From NCBI GenBank assembly GCA_963720785.1, contig CAVRGQ010000005.1:1-64000 (forward strand): a DNA stretch of 64,000 bases, in the 5' to 3' direction. The notes under the pieces were generated by a model. That model worked only from the letters and a program-made list of their open reading frames with translations. It was not told the DNA's origin and did not search any database. Source of the stretch: CAVRGQ01 sp963720785. Lineage in GTDB: Bacteria > Actinomycetota > Acidimicrobiia > IMCC26256 > DASPTH01. The position numbers and the translations under genes were made by a program. Each line of letters starts with the position of its first letter. Within the stretch, counting starts at the first letter, position 1. Below, one piece after another: positions 52,293 to 61,959 of this stretch.

Positions 52293-53594
52293 ATGAACGC
52301 CGAAGATCTGATCCTGATCAGTGTCGACGATCACGTCGTCGAACCGCCGACCATGTTCGACGAACACTGGCCGTCGAAGTACGCGAGCCGCGCCCCGAAG
52401 ATCGTCGTCGGAGACGACGGCGGCGACGTCTGGGAGTTCGAGGGGGATCGGGCGCCGAACGTCGGGCTCAACGCGGTCGCCGGATGCCCACCCGACGAGT
52501 ACAACCTCGACCCGACCGAGTACACGCAGATGCGGCCAGGCTGCTTCGACGTGCACGAGCGCGTGCGCGACATGAGCGCGGCGGGCGTGCTGGCGGGCCT
52601 CAACTTCCCGACGTTCCCCCATTTCTGCGGTCAGTTCTTCGGGCGGATCGCCGACAAGGAGGTCGCGCTCGCCGCAGTGCGGGCATACAACGACTGGCAC
52701 ATCGACGAGTGGTGCGGCGCGTACCCGGATCGCCTGATCCCGCTGTCGATCCCTCCCCTCTGGGACCCTCAGTTGATGGCCGACGAGATCCGGCGCGTGA
52801 GTGCGAAGGGCTGCCATGCGGTCACCTTCTCGGAGAACCCCGCGAAGCTCGGGCTGCCCAGCTACCACACCGATCACTGGGACCCGTTCTTCGCCGCGTG
52901 CGTCGACAGCGCGGTCACGGTCTGTCTCCACATCGGGTCCTCGTCGTCGATGACGATCACGGCGCCCGACGCGCCGCCGGAAGTCATGATCTCGCTGACC
53001 CCGGTCAACAGCATGACGGCGCTCACCGACATCCTGTTCTCCGGGATCTTCCACCGCTTCCCGGAACTGCAGCTCGCGATGTCCGAGGGCGGGATCGGGT
53101 GGATCCCCTATGCGCTCGAGCGCGCGGATTACGTGACCCGCCACCACCAGGCGTGGACCGGCACGGACATGGGCGGGAAGCTTCCGAGCGAGCTCTTCCA
53201 CGAGCACTTCTGGACGTGCTTCATCGACGACGCGGCCGGTCTGGCGCAGCGTGAGTCGGTCGGTGTCGACCGGATCATGTGGGAGATGGACTACCCGCAC
53301 TCCGACTCGACGTGGCCGGCCGCGCCCGAGCAGCTCTGGGCGAGCCTGGGATCCCTGTCCGAGTCGGAGATCAACGGGGTCACGCACGCGAACGCGATGC
53401 GCGCGTATTCGTTCGACCCGTTCTCGCACCGCGAACGCGAGCGCTGCACGGCGGGTGCGCTGCGCGCCGAGGCAGCAGACGTCGACATCGAGGTCAAGAG
53501 CATGGGTCGACGCAAGGCCGAGGCCGGCGGTGGCGCGCTGTCGGCCCGGCTCGCAGCCGTGGCGTCGAAGGGTGCAACACCGGCGACTCCCTGA
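52293..53594 (+). CDS. Amidohydrolase-2 family metal-dependent hydrolase
   Basis: A 433-residue TIM-barrel protein with SVDDHVVEPPTMFDEHW (9-25), LPSYHTDHWDPFF, CLHIGSSSS, EGGIGWIPYALERAD and MDYPHSDSTWP holding the metal ligands of the COG2159 family. A C-terminal Ala/Arg-rich tail of about 50 residues is extra. The ATG at 52293 is preferred over upstream codons because conserved sequence begins there. It is a close paralogue of the gene at 56148. Reaction unknown; decarboxylation or hydrolysis of a pathway intermediate is possible. Confidence 0.87.
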   Translation: MNAEDLILISVDDHVVEPPTMFDEHWPSKYASRAPKIVVGDDGGDVWEFEGDRAPNVGLNAVAGCPPDEYNLDPTEYTQMRPGCFDVHERVRDMSAAGVLAGLNFPTFPHFCGQFFGRIADKEVALAAVRAYNDWHIDEWCGAYPDRLIPLSIPPLWDPQLMADEIRRVSAKGCHAVTFSENPAKLGLPSYHTDHWDPFFAACVDSAVTVCLHIGSSSSMTITAPDAPPEVMISLTPVNSMTALTDILFSGIFHRFPELQLAMSEGGIGWIPYALERADYVTRHHQAWTGTDMGGKLPSELFHEHFWTCFIDDAAGLAQRESVGVDRIMWEMDYPHSDSTWPAAPEQLWASLGSLSESEINGVTHANAMRAYSFDPFSHRERERCTAGALRAEAADVDIEVKSMGRRKAEAGGGALSARLAAVASKGATPATP

Positions 53595-53607
53595 CGCCGC
53601 CCACGAA

Positions 53608-53890
53608 CCCGGCGTCAGGATGAGGTTGAGGCCGGTGATGAAGCTGGCGCCGTCACTGTCGAGGAACGCGAGCGGCCAACCCATCTCTTCGGGAGCCGCA
53701 TTCCGGTCCATCGGACCCTGGAAGGCATCGATGGGCTCTGCTCCGGCAGCCTTCACGAACTCCGGCATCATCGGCGTTGCGTCGGTCCCGGACTGATGCA
53801 ATTCAGATGCGCAGCAGGCGCTCGACCTCGGCCACGGCATTCGATGGGTTGAAGGGCTGGTCCCACGCGACACCGGCGTTGTTGAACGTT
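53608..53890 (-). pseudogene. SDR (3-alpha-HSD-like) gene remnant
   Basis: Pieces of one SDR survive in three frames on the minus strand: FNNAGVAWDQPFNPSNAVAE (from 53890), NCISPGPT (about 53800) and MMPEFVKAAGAEPIDAFQG then PEEMGWPLAFLDSDGASFITG. In 3-alpha-hydroxysteroid dehydrogenases about 90-100 residues with the Ser-Tyr-Lys active site lie between the first two pieces; here they are adjacent at VERLLRI/NCISPGP. The N-terminal Rossmann part is also absent or unrecognisable. This is a decayed gene filling the gap between the amidohydrolase and the luciferase-like gene. Confidence 0.6.
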
Positions 53891-53997
53891 CGGCCACTCG
53901 CCGCGCTCGCCGTCGACGAGCCCTCTCGCGTCGAAGTGCTCCAAGCCCATGACGTCTGGATTTCCAGAACAGGGCTGCCCGGGAGGAGGCGACACCG

Positions 53998-54896
53998 ATG
54001 GCCGACCTCGGACGCGTGGGCATCTGGACCCGCCAGCTCGACAGCCAGTCGGCACGCGTCGCGCAGGATGCCGCGGCGGACCTCGAAGCGCTCGGGTACC
54101 CGGCCCTCTGGATTCCCGAGGCATTCGAGCGTGAAGTGATCTCCCACGCCGCGCTCCTGCTGGCCGGGACCTCCACCATCACCGTCGCCACCGGAATCGC
54201 CAATGTGCACGCCCGTGCAGCGCGTGCTGCCGCGCTCGCGCAGTTGATGCTGACCGAGCGCTTTCCCGGGCGCTTCGTCCTCGGTCTGGGCGTGAGCCAT
54301 CCCGTCATGGTCGAGCGGGTGCTCCACCAGGACTACGGGGCACCGCTCCCGGTGATGCGCGACTACCTCGACGAGGTCGACGCCGTGCTCGAGCGCGCCG
54401 CACGCTGCACCTCCTGCGTCACCTCCCGCGCGCCTCCTCGCGGCCCTCGGTCCGAAGATGCTGGCGCTGGCGGCCGAGCGCTCGCTCGGGGCCCACACCT
54501 ACGTCGCGCCGGTCGAGCACACGGCGTGGGCGCGCGACCTCGTCGGCACCGATGTGCTGATCGCACCCGCGCTCAAGGCGGTGCTCGACACCGACGGGTC
54601 CCGGGCGCGTGCGATCGGACGATGGTCGATCGCACCGACGATCCGCAATCCCGCGTACCACGACAACCTCGTGCGCCTCGGCTACACCGACGCCGACTTC
54701 GGCGCGGAACCCAGCGACCGGCTCGTCGACGCCCTCGTCGCCTGGGGTGAGCCCGAGACGATCGCCGCGCGCGTCAGGGAGCATTTGGATGCCGGCGCCG
54801 ACCACGTCGCCGTCGAGGTACTCACGGGCGACGACACGACCCTTCCGCGAGCCACGTCGGCGCGAACTGGCGCCCGCGCTGACGGCCATCGTCTGA
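53998..54896 (+). CDS. Luciferase-like (F420-dependent type) oxidoreductase, two frameshifts
   Basis: About 299 residues with the start MADLGRVGIWTRQLDSQSAR, YPALWIPEAFERE, VATGIANVHARAARA and FPGRFVLGLGVSHP of the actinobacterial luciferase-like family. The frame breaks near 54405 (joining LLAALGPKMLALAAERS) and near 54850 (joining RRELAPALTAIV). The family contains F420- or FMN-dependent oxidoreductases acting on diverse organic substrates. GGGAGGAGG precedes the ATG at 53998. Confidence 0.8.
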
Positions 54897-54989
54897 TCGG
54901 CAGGTCAGCTCCGAACGGCGAACTCCGCACGGGGTGGCTTCGCGAGTTGGTGCAGCGGCACTGGGCCCGAGCATTTCGCGCTCTGCCTC

Positions 54990-55958
54990 TCAGATCGCGC
55001 TACCCCAGGTGTGGAGGCGATGCCAGAGCAGCTCGCGAGTGCTCGCGAAGTTGTGCATGTGTGCCATGCGCGGCACGACGACGAGGGTCACGTCCCTGCT
55101 CGATCGGTATGCGCTCGGCTCCATCCAGGGATCGGGACATACGTCGCGCGCTCCGACGCCGATGAACACCGGGACCTCGAGTGCCCCGGCTTCCTCGGCG
55201 ACGACGCCCTCACTCAGCATCGACACGGCCGACGGTGGAACCGTCGCGGACCCCCACGGCGGCGGTGTACCGACACGCAGCGGATACTCGCCACCGAGGT
55301 CTGCTTCGAGGAGTGCCGGTTCGGTGTCGTCGTAGTGGAACGCCCAGGCAAACACGTTCTGCGAGTTCAGTTCGGCGGAGCTGCGCACCAACGCGCGCTC
55401 GTCAGCTCGCCCGCGCTCGACGCGTTCGACCTGCACGCCACCGTCGGGTGACGGCAACACCGTGTGAATACCGCTGAAACCGAGAATCGCGATCGCGTCG
55501 AAGGGCGCGTGCAGGGCCTGCGCCACGATCGTCAGGCAGCCACCCATGGACTGCCCGATGCCGATCGTGCGGGAGACGTCGATCTTCCCGAGGCCGCCGA
55601 CGAGCGTGCCGTCGCACAATCCATCGATGACAGCATGGGAAGCTGCGGCGTTCGCCGCCGCAAGGACCTCGAAAGTCAGGCCCTCCGGATCGGGCAGGCT
55701 GCTGTCACCAACGCCCAGGTGGTCGACACAGCCAACGATCCACCCACGCTCGACGTGGTACCCGGCTTCCGAGTACCGCTCGACGCCGGGCCACTGGATG
55801 TCCCAGTAACCACGCGAGTAGCCGCCCCCAGGGAACGCCAGTGCCAGCGTGCGCGGACCGTCGACTTCGCCGGCGGGAACCATGAGGGTCACGGCCAGTT
55901 CCGAATCAGCCCACGGAACCGCGCCGCTCACGTCGACTCGCAGTTCGAACCTCTGCAC
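54990..55958 (-). CDS. Alpha/beta hydrolase
   Basis: About 322 residues from a GTG at 55958; the start is uncertain and upstream codons are open to 56090. An N-terminal beta region precedes LALAFPGGGYSRGYWD, which supplies the oxyanion hole. The nucleophile elbow is GIGQSMGGCL and the C-terminal His lies in MAHMHNF. Long-chain acyl esters, lactones or CoA thioesters are possible substrates. It is divergent from the amidohydrolase at 56148, with a 16-bp palindrome between them. Confidence 0.8.
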   Translation of the reverse strand: MQRFELRVDVSGAVPWADSELAVTLMVPAGEVDGPRTLALAFPGGGYSRGYWDIQWPGVERYSEAGYHVERGWIVGCVDHLGVGDSSLPDPEGLTFEVLAAANAAASHAVIDGLCDGTLVGGLGKIDVSRTIGIGQSMGGCLTIVAQALHAPFDAIAILGFSGIHTVLPSPDGGVQVERVERGRADERALVRSSAELNSQNVFAWAFHYDDTEPALLEADLGGEYPLRVGTPPPWGSATVPPSAVSMLSEGVVAEEAGALEVPVFIGVGARDVCPDPWMEPSAYRSSRDVTLVVVPRMAHMHNFASTRELLWHRLHTWGSAI

Positions 55959-56088
55959 GTTCGCCAACTTCGTCCGCTCCGGTTCGTCGCCGCCCTCGTC
56001 GCCGCCACGTCGGCAGGGGTGCACCCGAGACGAGCACCGTACGAGTCCGGGTGCAACTGGACGCGGGGCGCTGGCGCCGATATGGCAC

Positions 56089-56104
56089 AATCAGTAATCT
56101 GATT
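56089..56104. promoter_or_regulatory. AATCAG-N4-CTGATT palindrome in divergent promoter
   Basis: AATCAGTAATCTGATT, a 6-bp perfect inverted repeat, AT-rich against its surroundings, 44 bp before the GTG of the amidohydrolase at 56148 and upstream of the divergent hydrolase. Likely a repressor site; regulator not identified. Confidence 0.5.
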
Positions 56105-56147
56105 CCGAGGGCTGCGCCGCTCCGGTGGTCCCAAGAGGAGGTCAGCC

Positions 56148-57293
56148 GTGTTCGAGCTCTTCAGCGTCGACGACCACATCGTCGAGCCCCGCGGGGTCTG
56201 GGTCGACCGGGTTCCCGCCAAGCTCCGGGAACGGGTGCCGCACGTCGTCGAGGCCGACGGGCGCGAGATGTGGGTGTGGGAGGGCGGCCAGGAGCTCACC
56301 ATGGGGCTCAACGCCGTCGCCGGCAAGCCGATCGAGACCTGGGGCATGGAACCCGCACGCTTCACCGACATGATCCCCGGGTGCTACGACCCGAAGGAGC
56401 GGGCGCAGGACCTGTTGAGCAACGGCATCTTCGCGAGTGTCTCGTTCCCCACGCTCCCGGGTTTCGGGGGACGGAAGTTCCAGACCTTCCCTGACCCCGA
56501 GCTCGCGGTCACCTGTGTGCGCGCGTGGAACGACTACATGATCGACGAGTGGTGTGCCGCACAACCCGACGTGTTCGTGCCGATGTCGATCGCACCGGTC
56601 TGGGACGTCGACCTCGCCGTCGCCGAGACGGAGCGCATGATCGAGCGCGGCACGAAGGCGCTGTGCTGGCTCGAGGATCCTGCGAACCTCGGCCTGCCCG
56701 GGTACCACACCGACTACTGGCACCCGCTCTTCGCCCTGTGCGAAGCGGCGGGCCTCCCGGTGTGCATGCACATCGGTGGCTCGAGCCCGGCGGTGTCGCT
56801 CGAGGGCTTCGTGCCGATGGTGAAGATCGCGTCGGCGTTTGCCGATGCCGCGGTGGCGGCGGTGAACATGATGTGCAGCCCCATCCCCCGCAAGTTCCCC
56901 GGGATCAAGCTGGTGTGGTCGGAGGGCGGCATCGGGTGGATCACCGCCGCGCTCGAGCGTGCCGACCGCCAGTGGGAGCGCCACAAGCGCTGGACGCACG
57001 TCCCCGACTCCGACGTCCTCCCGTCGGTCGTGGCGCGCCGCAACATGTGGTTCTGCATGATCGAGGAACCGGTGGGCCTCGGGTACCGCCACGACTTCGC
57101 GATCGACCGCATCCTCTGGGAGTCCGACTACCCGCACGCCGACACGCCGTTCCCCTACACGCAGGCCGCGTGCAAGGAGCTGTTCGCCGGCGTCCCCGAC
57201 GACGAGGTGGCGGCGATCACGCACGGCAACGCCGAGGCGCTCTTCGACTTCCCGCTGTCGCGGGAGCTGATCGCGCAGTACTCGACCGACTGA
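56148..57293 (+). CDS. Amidohydrolase-2 family metal-dependent hydrolase
   Basis: 381 residues: FSVDDHIVEPRGVWVDR, LPGYHTDYWHPLF, CMHIGGSSPAVS, EGGIGWITAALERAD and ESDYPHADTPFPYT. The same motif order and wording as the protein at 52293, so they are paralogues; here the C-terminal tail is absent. AGAGGAGGT lies 5 nt before the GTG at 56148, an unusually strong ribosome-binding site. Reaction unknown. Confidence 0.88.
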   Translation: MFELFSVDDHIVEPRGVWVDRVPAKLRERVPHVVEADGREMWVWEGGQELTMGLNAVAGKPIETWGMEPARFTDMIPGCYDPKERAQDLLSNGIFASVSFPTLPGFGGRKFQTFPDPELAVTCVRAWNDYMIDEWCAAQPDVFVPMSIAPVWDVDLAVAETERMIERGTKALCWLEDPANLGLPGYHTDYWHPLFALCEAAGLPVCMHIGGSSPAVSLEGFVPMVKIASAFADAAVAAVNMMCSPIPRKFPGIKLVWSEGGIGWITAALERADRQWERHKRWTHVPDSDVLPSVVARRNMWFCMIEEPVGLGYRHDFAIDRILWESDYPHADTPFPYTQAACKELFAGVPDDEVAAITHGNAEALFDFPLSRELIAQYSTD

Positions 57294-57323
57294 CGCGCGC
57301 GCTGACGCGCCCTGGGCGGCGCG

Positions 57324-58334
57324 CTACCGATCCGTCGCGGGCACGGTCTCGCCCCACGCCATCCACGTGCGCGGCGTCCGGTCGTCGCCGACGCGCCGGA
57401 CCAACCCCTCCTGTTGCGGATTCGGGATCGGGCCGAGGTCCTGCATGCGTCCACGCGGATCGGCGACGATCTCCCAGGCCTCGCCGTCGACGTCGAGCGC
57501 GATCCGGTCATGCCAGTATCCGTCCGCGGCACGTTCGACCGAGACCCCGAGCGAGCGCGCAACGCGGACGTCGCCGTCCGCGTTCGCGATGATCCCGATC
57601 GCGAAGTCGCCGCCGTTGCCGACGAAATGGCCGAACTCGGTGGTCCCGTCGTCCCAGGTGGTCGCCCAGCTGTACCAGAGCCGATAGCCGGCGGCCGGCA
57701 GCGGATCGTTCGTGACGTAGAGCCGTCCACCGCATGGCATGTACGCCTCTTCGAGGAAGAGGAAGCCCTCCACGTCGTGGCCGAGGGAACCCCCGGCGAC
57801 CGACCACGTCTGGCTGGTGTAATAGAGCGCGTCGTCGCCCAGCGGGAGGTACCAGTGCAGGGCAGGGGCGAGACGCTCGCCCGTGAGCGAGAGCACCTGG
57901 CCCTCCTGGTAGCTCACGTCGTCGTCGCCGAGCACGAGCTCCATCCCCTGGTGGTCGTCGACGGCCGGCAGCGCGAAAACCGCCCGACCGTCGACGAGAC
58001 GGCGCTGCACGTCGTCGCCGGTCGCCGTCCACCGCCCCTCACGGCGCAGGCGGGGATACCCGGCCCCGTCGATCGACGCCTGGAGGATGAACCGGTCACC
58101 GAGCGAGTGTTGGACCTCATCGCCCGCGGCGTCGGCCCCTGCCGTCGCGCCCGGCGCAGCCATCCGCCGTGCGTACACGAAGAGATCACCGTCCGCGTTG
58201 CGCACCGTGCCCCACACATACGTCGCCTCGCGTTCGAGCCCGAGGAGCGGCTCCGTGTCCAGGAGCTCGGCGGCGTCGAAGACGCGCTTCCCTGCGAGCC
58301 CGCGCCCGCCGAACTGCCCGCGACCGTCGGTCAT
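57324..58334 (-). CDS. Conserved protein of unknown function, beta-rich, possibly lipocalin/CrtC-like
   Basis: 336 residues without a signal peptide or membrane segment. Many Trp/Tyr/Gly-rich strands are visible (ALHWYLPLGDDALYYTSQTW, GYRLWYSWATTWDDGTTEFG, YWHDRIALDVDGEAWEIV), which suggests an AttH/CrtC-like double lipocalin barrel. That is a guess from composition, not a motif match. Last gene of the ECH-ACAD-CoA-transferase operon; its start overlaps the CoA-transferase stop (ATGA), so a role in the same pathway, perhaps binding a lipid, is inferred. Confidence 0.6.
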   Translation of the reverse strand: MTDGRGQFGGRGLAGKRVFDAAELLDTEPLLGLEREATYVWGTVRNADGDLFVYARRMAAPGATAGADAAGDEVQHSLGDRFILQASIDGAGYPRLRREGRWTATGDDVQRRLVDGRAVFALPAVDDHQGMELVLGDDDVSYQEGQVLSLTGERLAPALHWYLPLGDDALYYTSQTWSVAGGSLGHDVEGFLFLEEAYMPCGGRLYVTNDPLPAAGYRLWYSWATTWDDGTTEFGHFVGNGGDFAIGIIANADGDVRVARSLGVSVERAADGYWHDRIALDVDGEAWEIVADPRGRMQDLGPIPNPQQEGLVRRVGDDRTPRTWMAWGETVPATDR

Positions 58335-60669
58335 CGGCTGCTCCCTTCGTTCGGCGAGCGCAGTGCGCCGCGCTCCTCCATGGCCCGGATCCGATCTGCG
58401 GGGTAACCGAGCTCCTCGAGCACCGGCACGGAGTGCTCGCCGAGACCCGGCGCGAGGCGGTGCTCCGGCTGCTCGGCATCGCTCACCCGCAGCAGCACGT
58501 GGAGCTCGCGCACGTTGCCCTTCTCCTCGTGATGGACCTCCGCCACGCGGCGGATGCGTCGCTGCTCGGGATCGTTCATGAACCCGTGCACGTTCGGGCC
58601 CACCGGTTCGACCGCGGCAACCCCCGCGCCGACGAGCTCGGCGAGCACGTCGGCAGTCGTCCGCCCCGCGAAGGCGGCCAGGAGCAGATCGGCCTGGCGC
58701 TCGTCACTCTCGACGCGTTCGACGCCGAGCGTGGCCACCACCGCGTCCTGCTCGGACGCGTCGTACGCGGCGATGCAGACGAAGCCGTCGTTGGTCTGGT
58801 ACAGCCGCTCGAACGGCCCGATGCCCATCTGGAGTGGGTCGAGCAGTTCGGCACCGAGGACGTCTCCACCAGCCGTGCGTACGACGTGGGCCATGTGACC
58901 CATGGTCGCGTTCAGCTGCGGGTTCTCGACGGCCTGCCCCTCGCCCGTGCGGTCGCGGTGGAGCAGCGCGAGCAGGATCGCCACCGCGCCGAGGAGCCCG
59001 TTACCCGGGTCCTCGTTCGCCGACGGCGGGAGCGGCGCGTTGAACTGCCCCGCGACCTCGTAGGTCACACCGACATAGCCCGACAGCATCGGCGCGAAGC
59101 TCTGACGCATCGCGAACGGTCCGGTCGACCCCCAACCCGGAGCGTGGAGGTGCACGATGCCGGGGTTGACCGCACGGACGCTCTCGTAGTCGAGGCCGAG
59201 TCGCTCGGCTGCGCCGGGCCGCTGGTTGTGGTGCACGACGTCGGCGCGTGCGAGCAGCCCCTTCATGACCTCGGCGACCTCCGGGTCCTTCAGATTCGCG
59301 GCGATCGCGCGCTTGTTCGCCTGCGCCGAGAAGAACGGGCGCTCGATGCCGCGCAGTGGATCGCCGAGGATCGGCTCCACCTTCACGACGTCGGCACCGA
59401 GGTCGGCGAGCAGCCGCGACGAGTAGGGGCCCGCGTAGTACGCGCCGAGGTCGACGATCCGCACGCCGTCGAGGAGTGGGCGCGTGTCCGGCGGTGCGGC
59501 CGCCTGCGCCTGCGGGCGCGCTTCCAGCCCCGCGTGGTCGGCCAGCACGGCTTCGGTGTCGCGGCCGGGCTCGGGCGCGGGGCCGCGCACCACCGCCGGC
59601 GTCGCGGAGAACTTCGCGCCGGGTGCGACCTGCTCGACGGGACCGAGCACCGGGTCGTCGAGCGTAATGACCATCTCGTTGTGGCGCGCCTGCGGCGTGT
59701 CGTACACCTCGGTGGGCCGCAGGTGCTCGACGGCGCAGACGTCGGCCTCCAGGAAGAGGCGCACCCATTCGTCACGGGGCTTCGTCAGGAAGATGTCGAC
59801 GGTCTCGTGGGCGAGGATCGCCGCCTGCTCGGGGGTGAGCGGCACCCCCATGTCCATGCCGTCGTCGCGGGACGGGATCCGGTCGCCCAGGCCGAGCACC
59901 TTCATCGCCCGCCCGAACGCGCCCACCGCGCCGGTGTGGATCCCGAGGTACTCGCCGTCGGCGCACTCGAACGACCGGGTGATCAGCCGCATGACGGGGG
60001 CCCGCTGCAGCAGCGTGCGCGGGTCGACCGCGCTCATCGACGCGTCGCTCTCGCCCCAGAGCATCGAGTGGTACGCGAGCGCACCATCGAGCAACGAGGT
60101 GCACACGTGCCGGCCGTGCCCGTCCCCACGCGCGCGCGCCGGAGCGCGGCGAGTGCCCCGATCACCGCGAGGTAGGCGGCGCCGATGCTGGCGAACGGGA
60201 AGCCGACGAACACGGGCCCATCGCGGTGCCCGACCTGGTCGGACATGCTCCCGAGCACCGCGGTGACGATCGGCTCGGTGCTCCCGGCAGCCGACGCGGG
60301 AACGTCCTCGCCGAACCCCGAGATCGACACGTACACCAGCCCCGGGTTGCGCGCGTGGAGCGCCTCGTAGCCCAGGCCGAGCGACTCGGCGACGCCGGGC
60401 GCCCAGCTCTCGACGAACACCTCGGCCCGGTCCACCAGCTCGAGCAGCGACTGCCGGGCGCGGTCATCGGCGAGATCGAGCACGATGCTGCGCTTCCCCC
60501 GGTTCTCGACCGAGGCGGCCGCCGGGCGGCCCCGGCGCCCCGGGGCGCCGCCCGGGGGCTCGACCCACACCACGTCGGCGCCGTAGTCGGCGAGGAGTCC
60601 GGTCGCCCTCGGCCCCGCGGTACCGGTCGAGCAGTCGAGCACCCGCAATCCGTCGATCGGACCTGTCAT
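58331..60669 (-). CDS. Two-domain CaiB/BaiF CoA-transferase, one frameshift
   Basis: About 779 residues with two family III units: MTGPIDGLRVLDCSTGTAG with LADYGADVVWVEPPGG, then from mid-chain LLDGVRIVDLGAYYAGPYSS with LADLGADVVKVEPILGDPLR. One missing C near 60120 breaks the frame between VGTG and GRHVCTSLLDGALAYHS. Same two-unit architecture as the gene at 39168, so this is a recurring fusion. The ATG at 60669 has GGAGGG upstream. It lies downstream of the single-domain CoA-transferase. Confidence 0.85.
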
Positions 60670-60708
60670 GCCATCCCTCCGTCGCTCGTCATCCGGCGTG
60701 GTCTGCAC

Positions 60709-61916
60709 TCAGACGACCCCGGCGGCGCGCAACTGCGCGCGTTCGCCGTCGCCGTAGCCGAGCTCCGCGAGCACCTCGTCGGTGTGCTGCCCGAGGGCAG
60801 GCGCGGAGCGGATCGAGAATTCGTTGCCGGGCACGACCACCGGGTTGCCCAGCGTCCGGAGGTCGCCGAACTCCGGGTTGCGCTCGACGACCACTTGCTG
60901 CCGCGCCTGGAGATGGGGATCGTCGACGACCTCGTCGAACCGCAGCGCCGGACCCATCGCGATGTCGTGCTCGACGGCGATGCGCATCCACTCGGCCCGC
61001 GTCCGCGTGTGGAACACCGCCTGGATCTCCCGGCGCAGTTCGTCGTCGGCCCCGCCGAAGTCGACGACCAGTTCGTCGTTGTGCAGTGCGGCGAGGTCGG
61101 GGCGTTCCACCGCTTCGCACCAGTGATTCCAGAACTTCGGCTCGATCGCGCAGAAGAGCACGAACTTGCCGTCCTTGGTCTCGTAGTACTGGTACTTGGC
61201 CGAGCCGACGACGCCGTCGCTCATCCAGGAGCGGTCGACCTGGTCGGGGTTCAGCAGCGCCAGGGCGTCGAGCCACTTCGACGCGAGCACCGCATCCGCG
61301 CAGGACACGTCGAGGTATGCGCCCTCTCCGGTGATGCGGGCGCGCGCGCGAGCGCACACGCGACACCGAAGGCGGCGTACAGCGGGCCGATCACGACGCC
61401 GTCACTCCCCCGCATGGAGTCGCCGACGGGCTCGACGAATCCGCGTTCGTCGACCGCGAGCCGCGGCGCCGCGCCGCCGAGCGCGTCCATCATCTGCCCG
61501 TGCGTGGGGACCTCGGCGTAGGGCCCCGACGCGCCGAAGCCCGTCGCCTGGCAGTACACGATGCGCGGTCGCATCGCGCGCACCGACGCGTAGTCGAGGC
61601 CGAGCGCGCGGTTGGTGTCGCCCACGTTGCCGGTGATGAAGATGTCGGCCCGCTCGATCAGCCGAGCCATCACCTCGCGACCCTCCGGCGTGCGCGCGTT
61701 GCACGTGAGGCTGCGCTTGTTGCGGTTCAGGGTGAGGTGGAACGTCGACCAGTCCGGCGCGAACCTGGTCATGATGTTGCGCAGGTAGTCGCCGCGCCCG
61801 GGCGTCTCGACCTTCACGACGTCGGCGCCCTCGTCGCCGAGGAGACGGCCGAGGAAGTCGACGGTCATCAGCACGCCGGTCTCGACCACGACAACTCCGT
61901 CGAGCAGTCCCGTCAC
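60709..61916 (-). CDS. CaiB/BaiF family III CoA-transferase, one frameshift
   Basis: About 402 residues: VTGLLDGVVVVETGVLMTVD, DEGADVVKVETPGRGDYLRN, LNRNKRSLTCN. An indel in the (GC)n tract at 61338-61350 shifts the frame between GVACALARA and RITGEGAYLDVSCADAVL. The C-terminus is intact (ALGQHTDEVLAELGYG). The GTG at 61916 has GGGGG just upstream. It would move CoA between an acyl-CoA and the pathway acid, feeding the ACAD and ECH encoded upstream. Confidence 0.85.
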
Positions 61917-61959
61917 GTTCCCCCCGTTCCGCCGGCGAGGATCGCCGGCACGTCCGCAC

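Noticed and set aside
57294..57325. GC-rich hairpin between the convergent genes at 57.3 kb as a terminator
   Set aside because: The repeats are imperfect GCGC runs without a T-stretch; such matches are expected by chance at this base composition.
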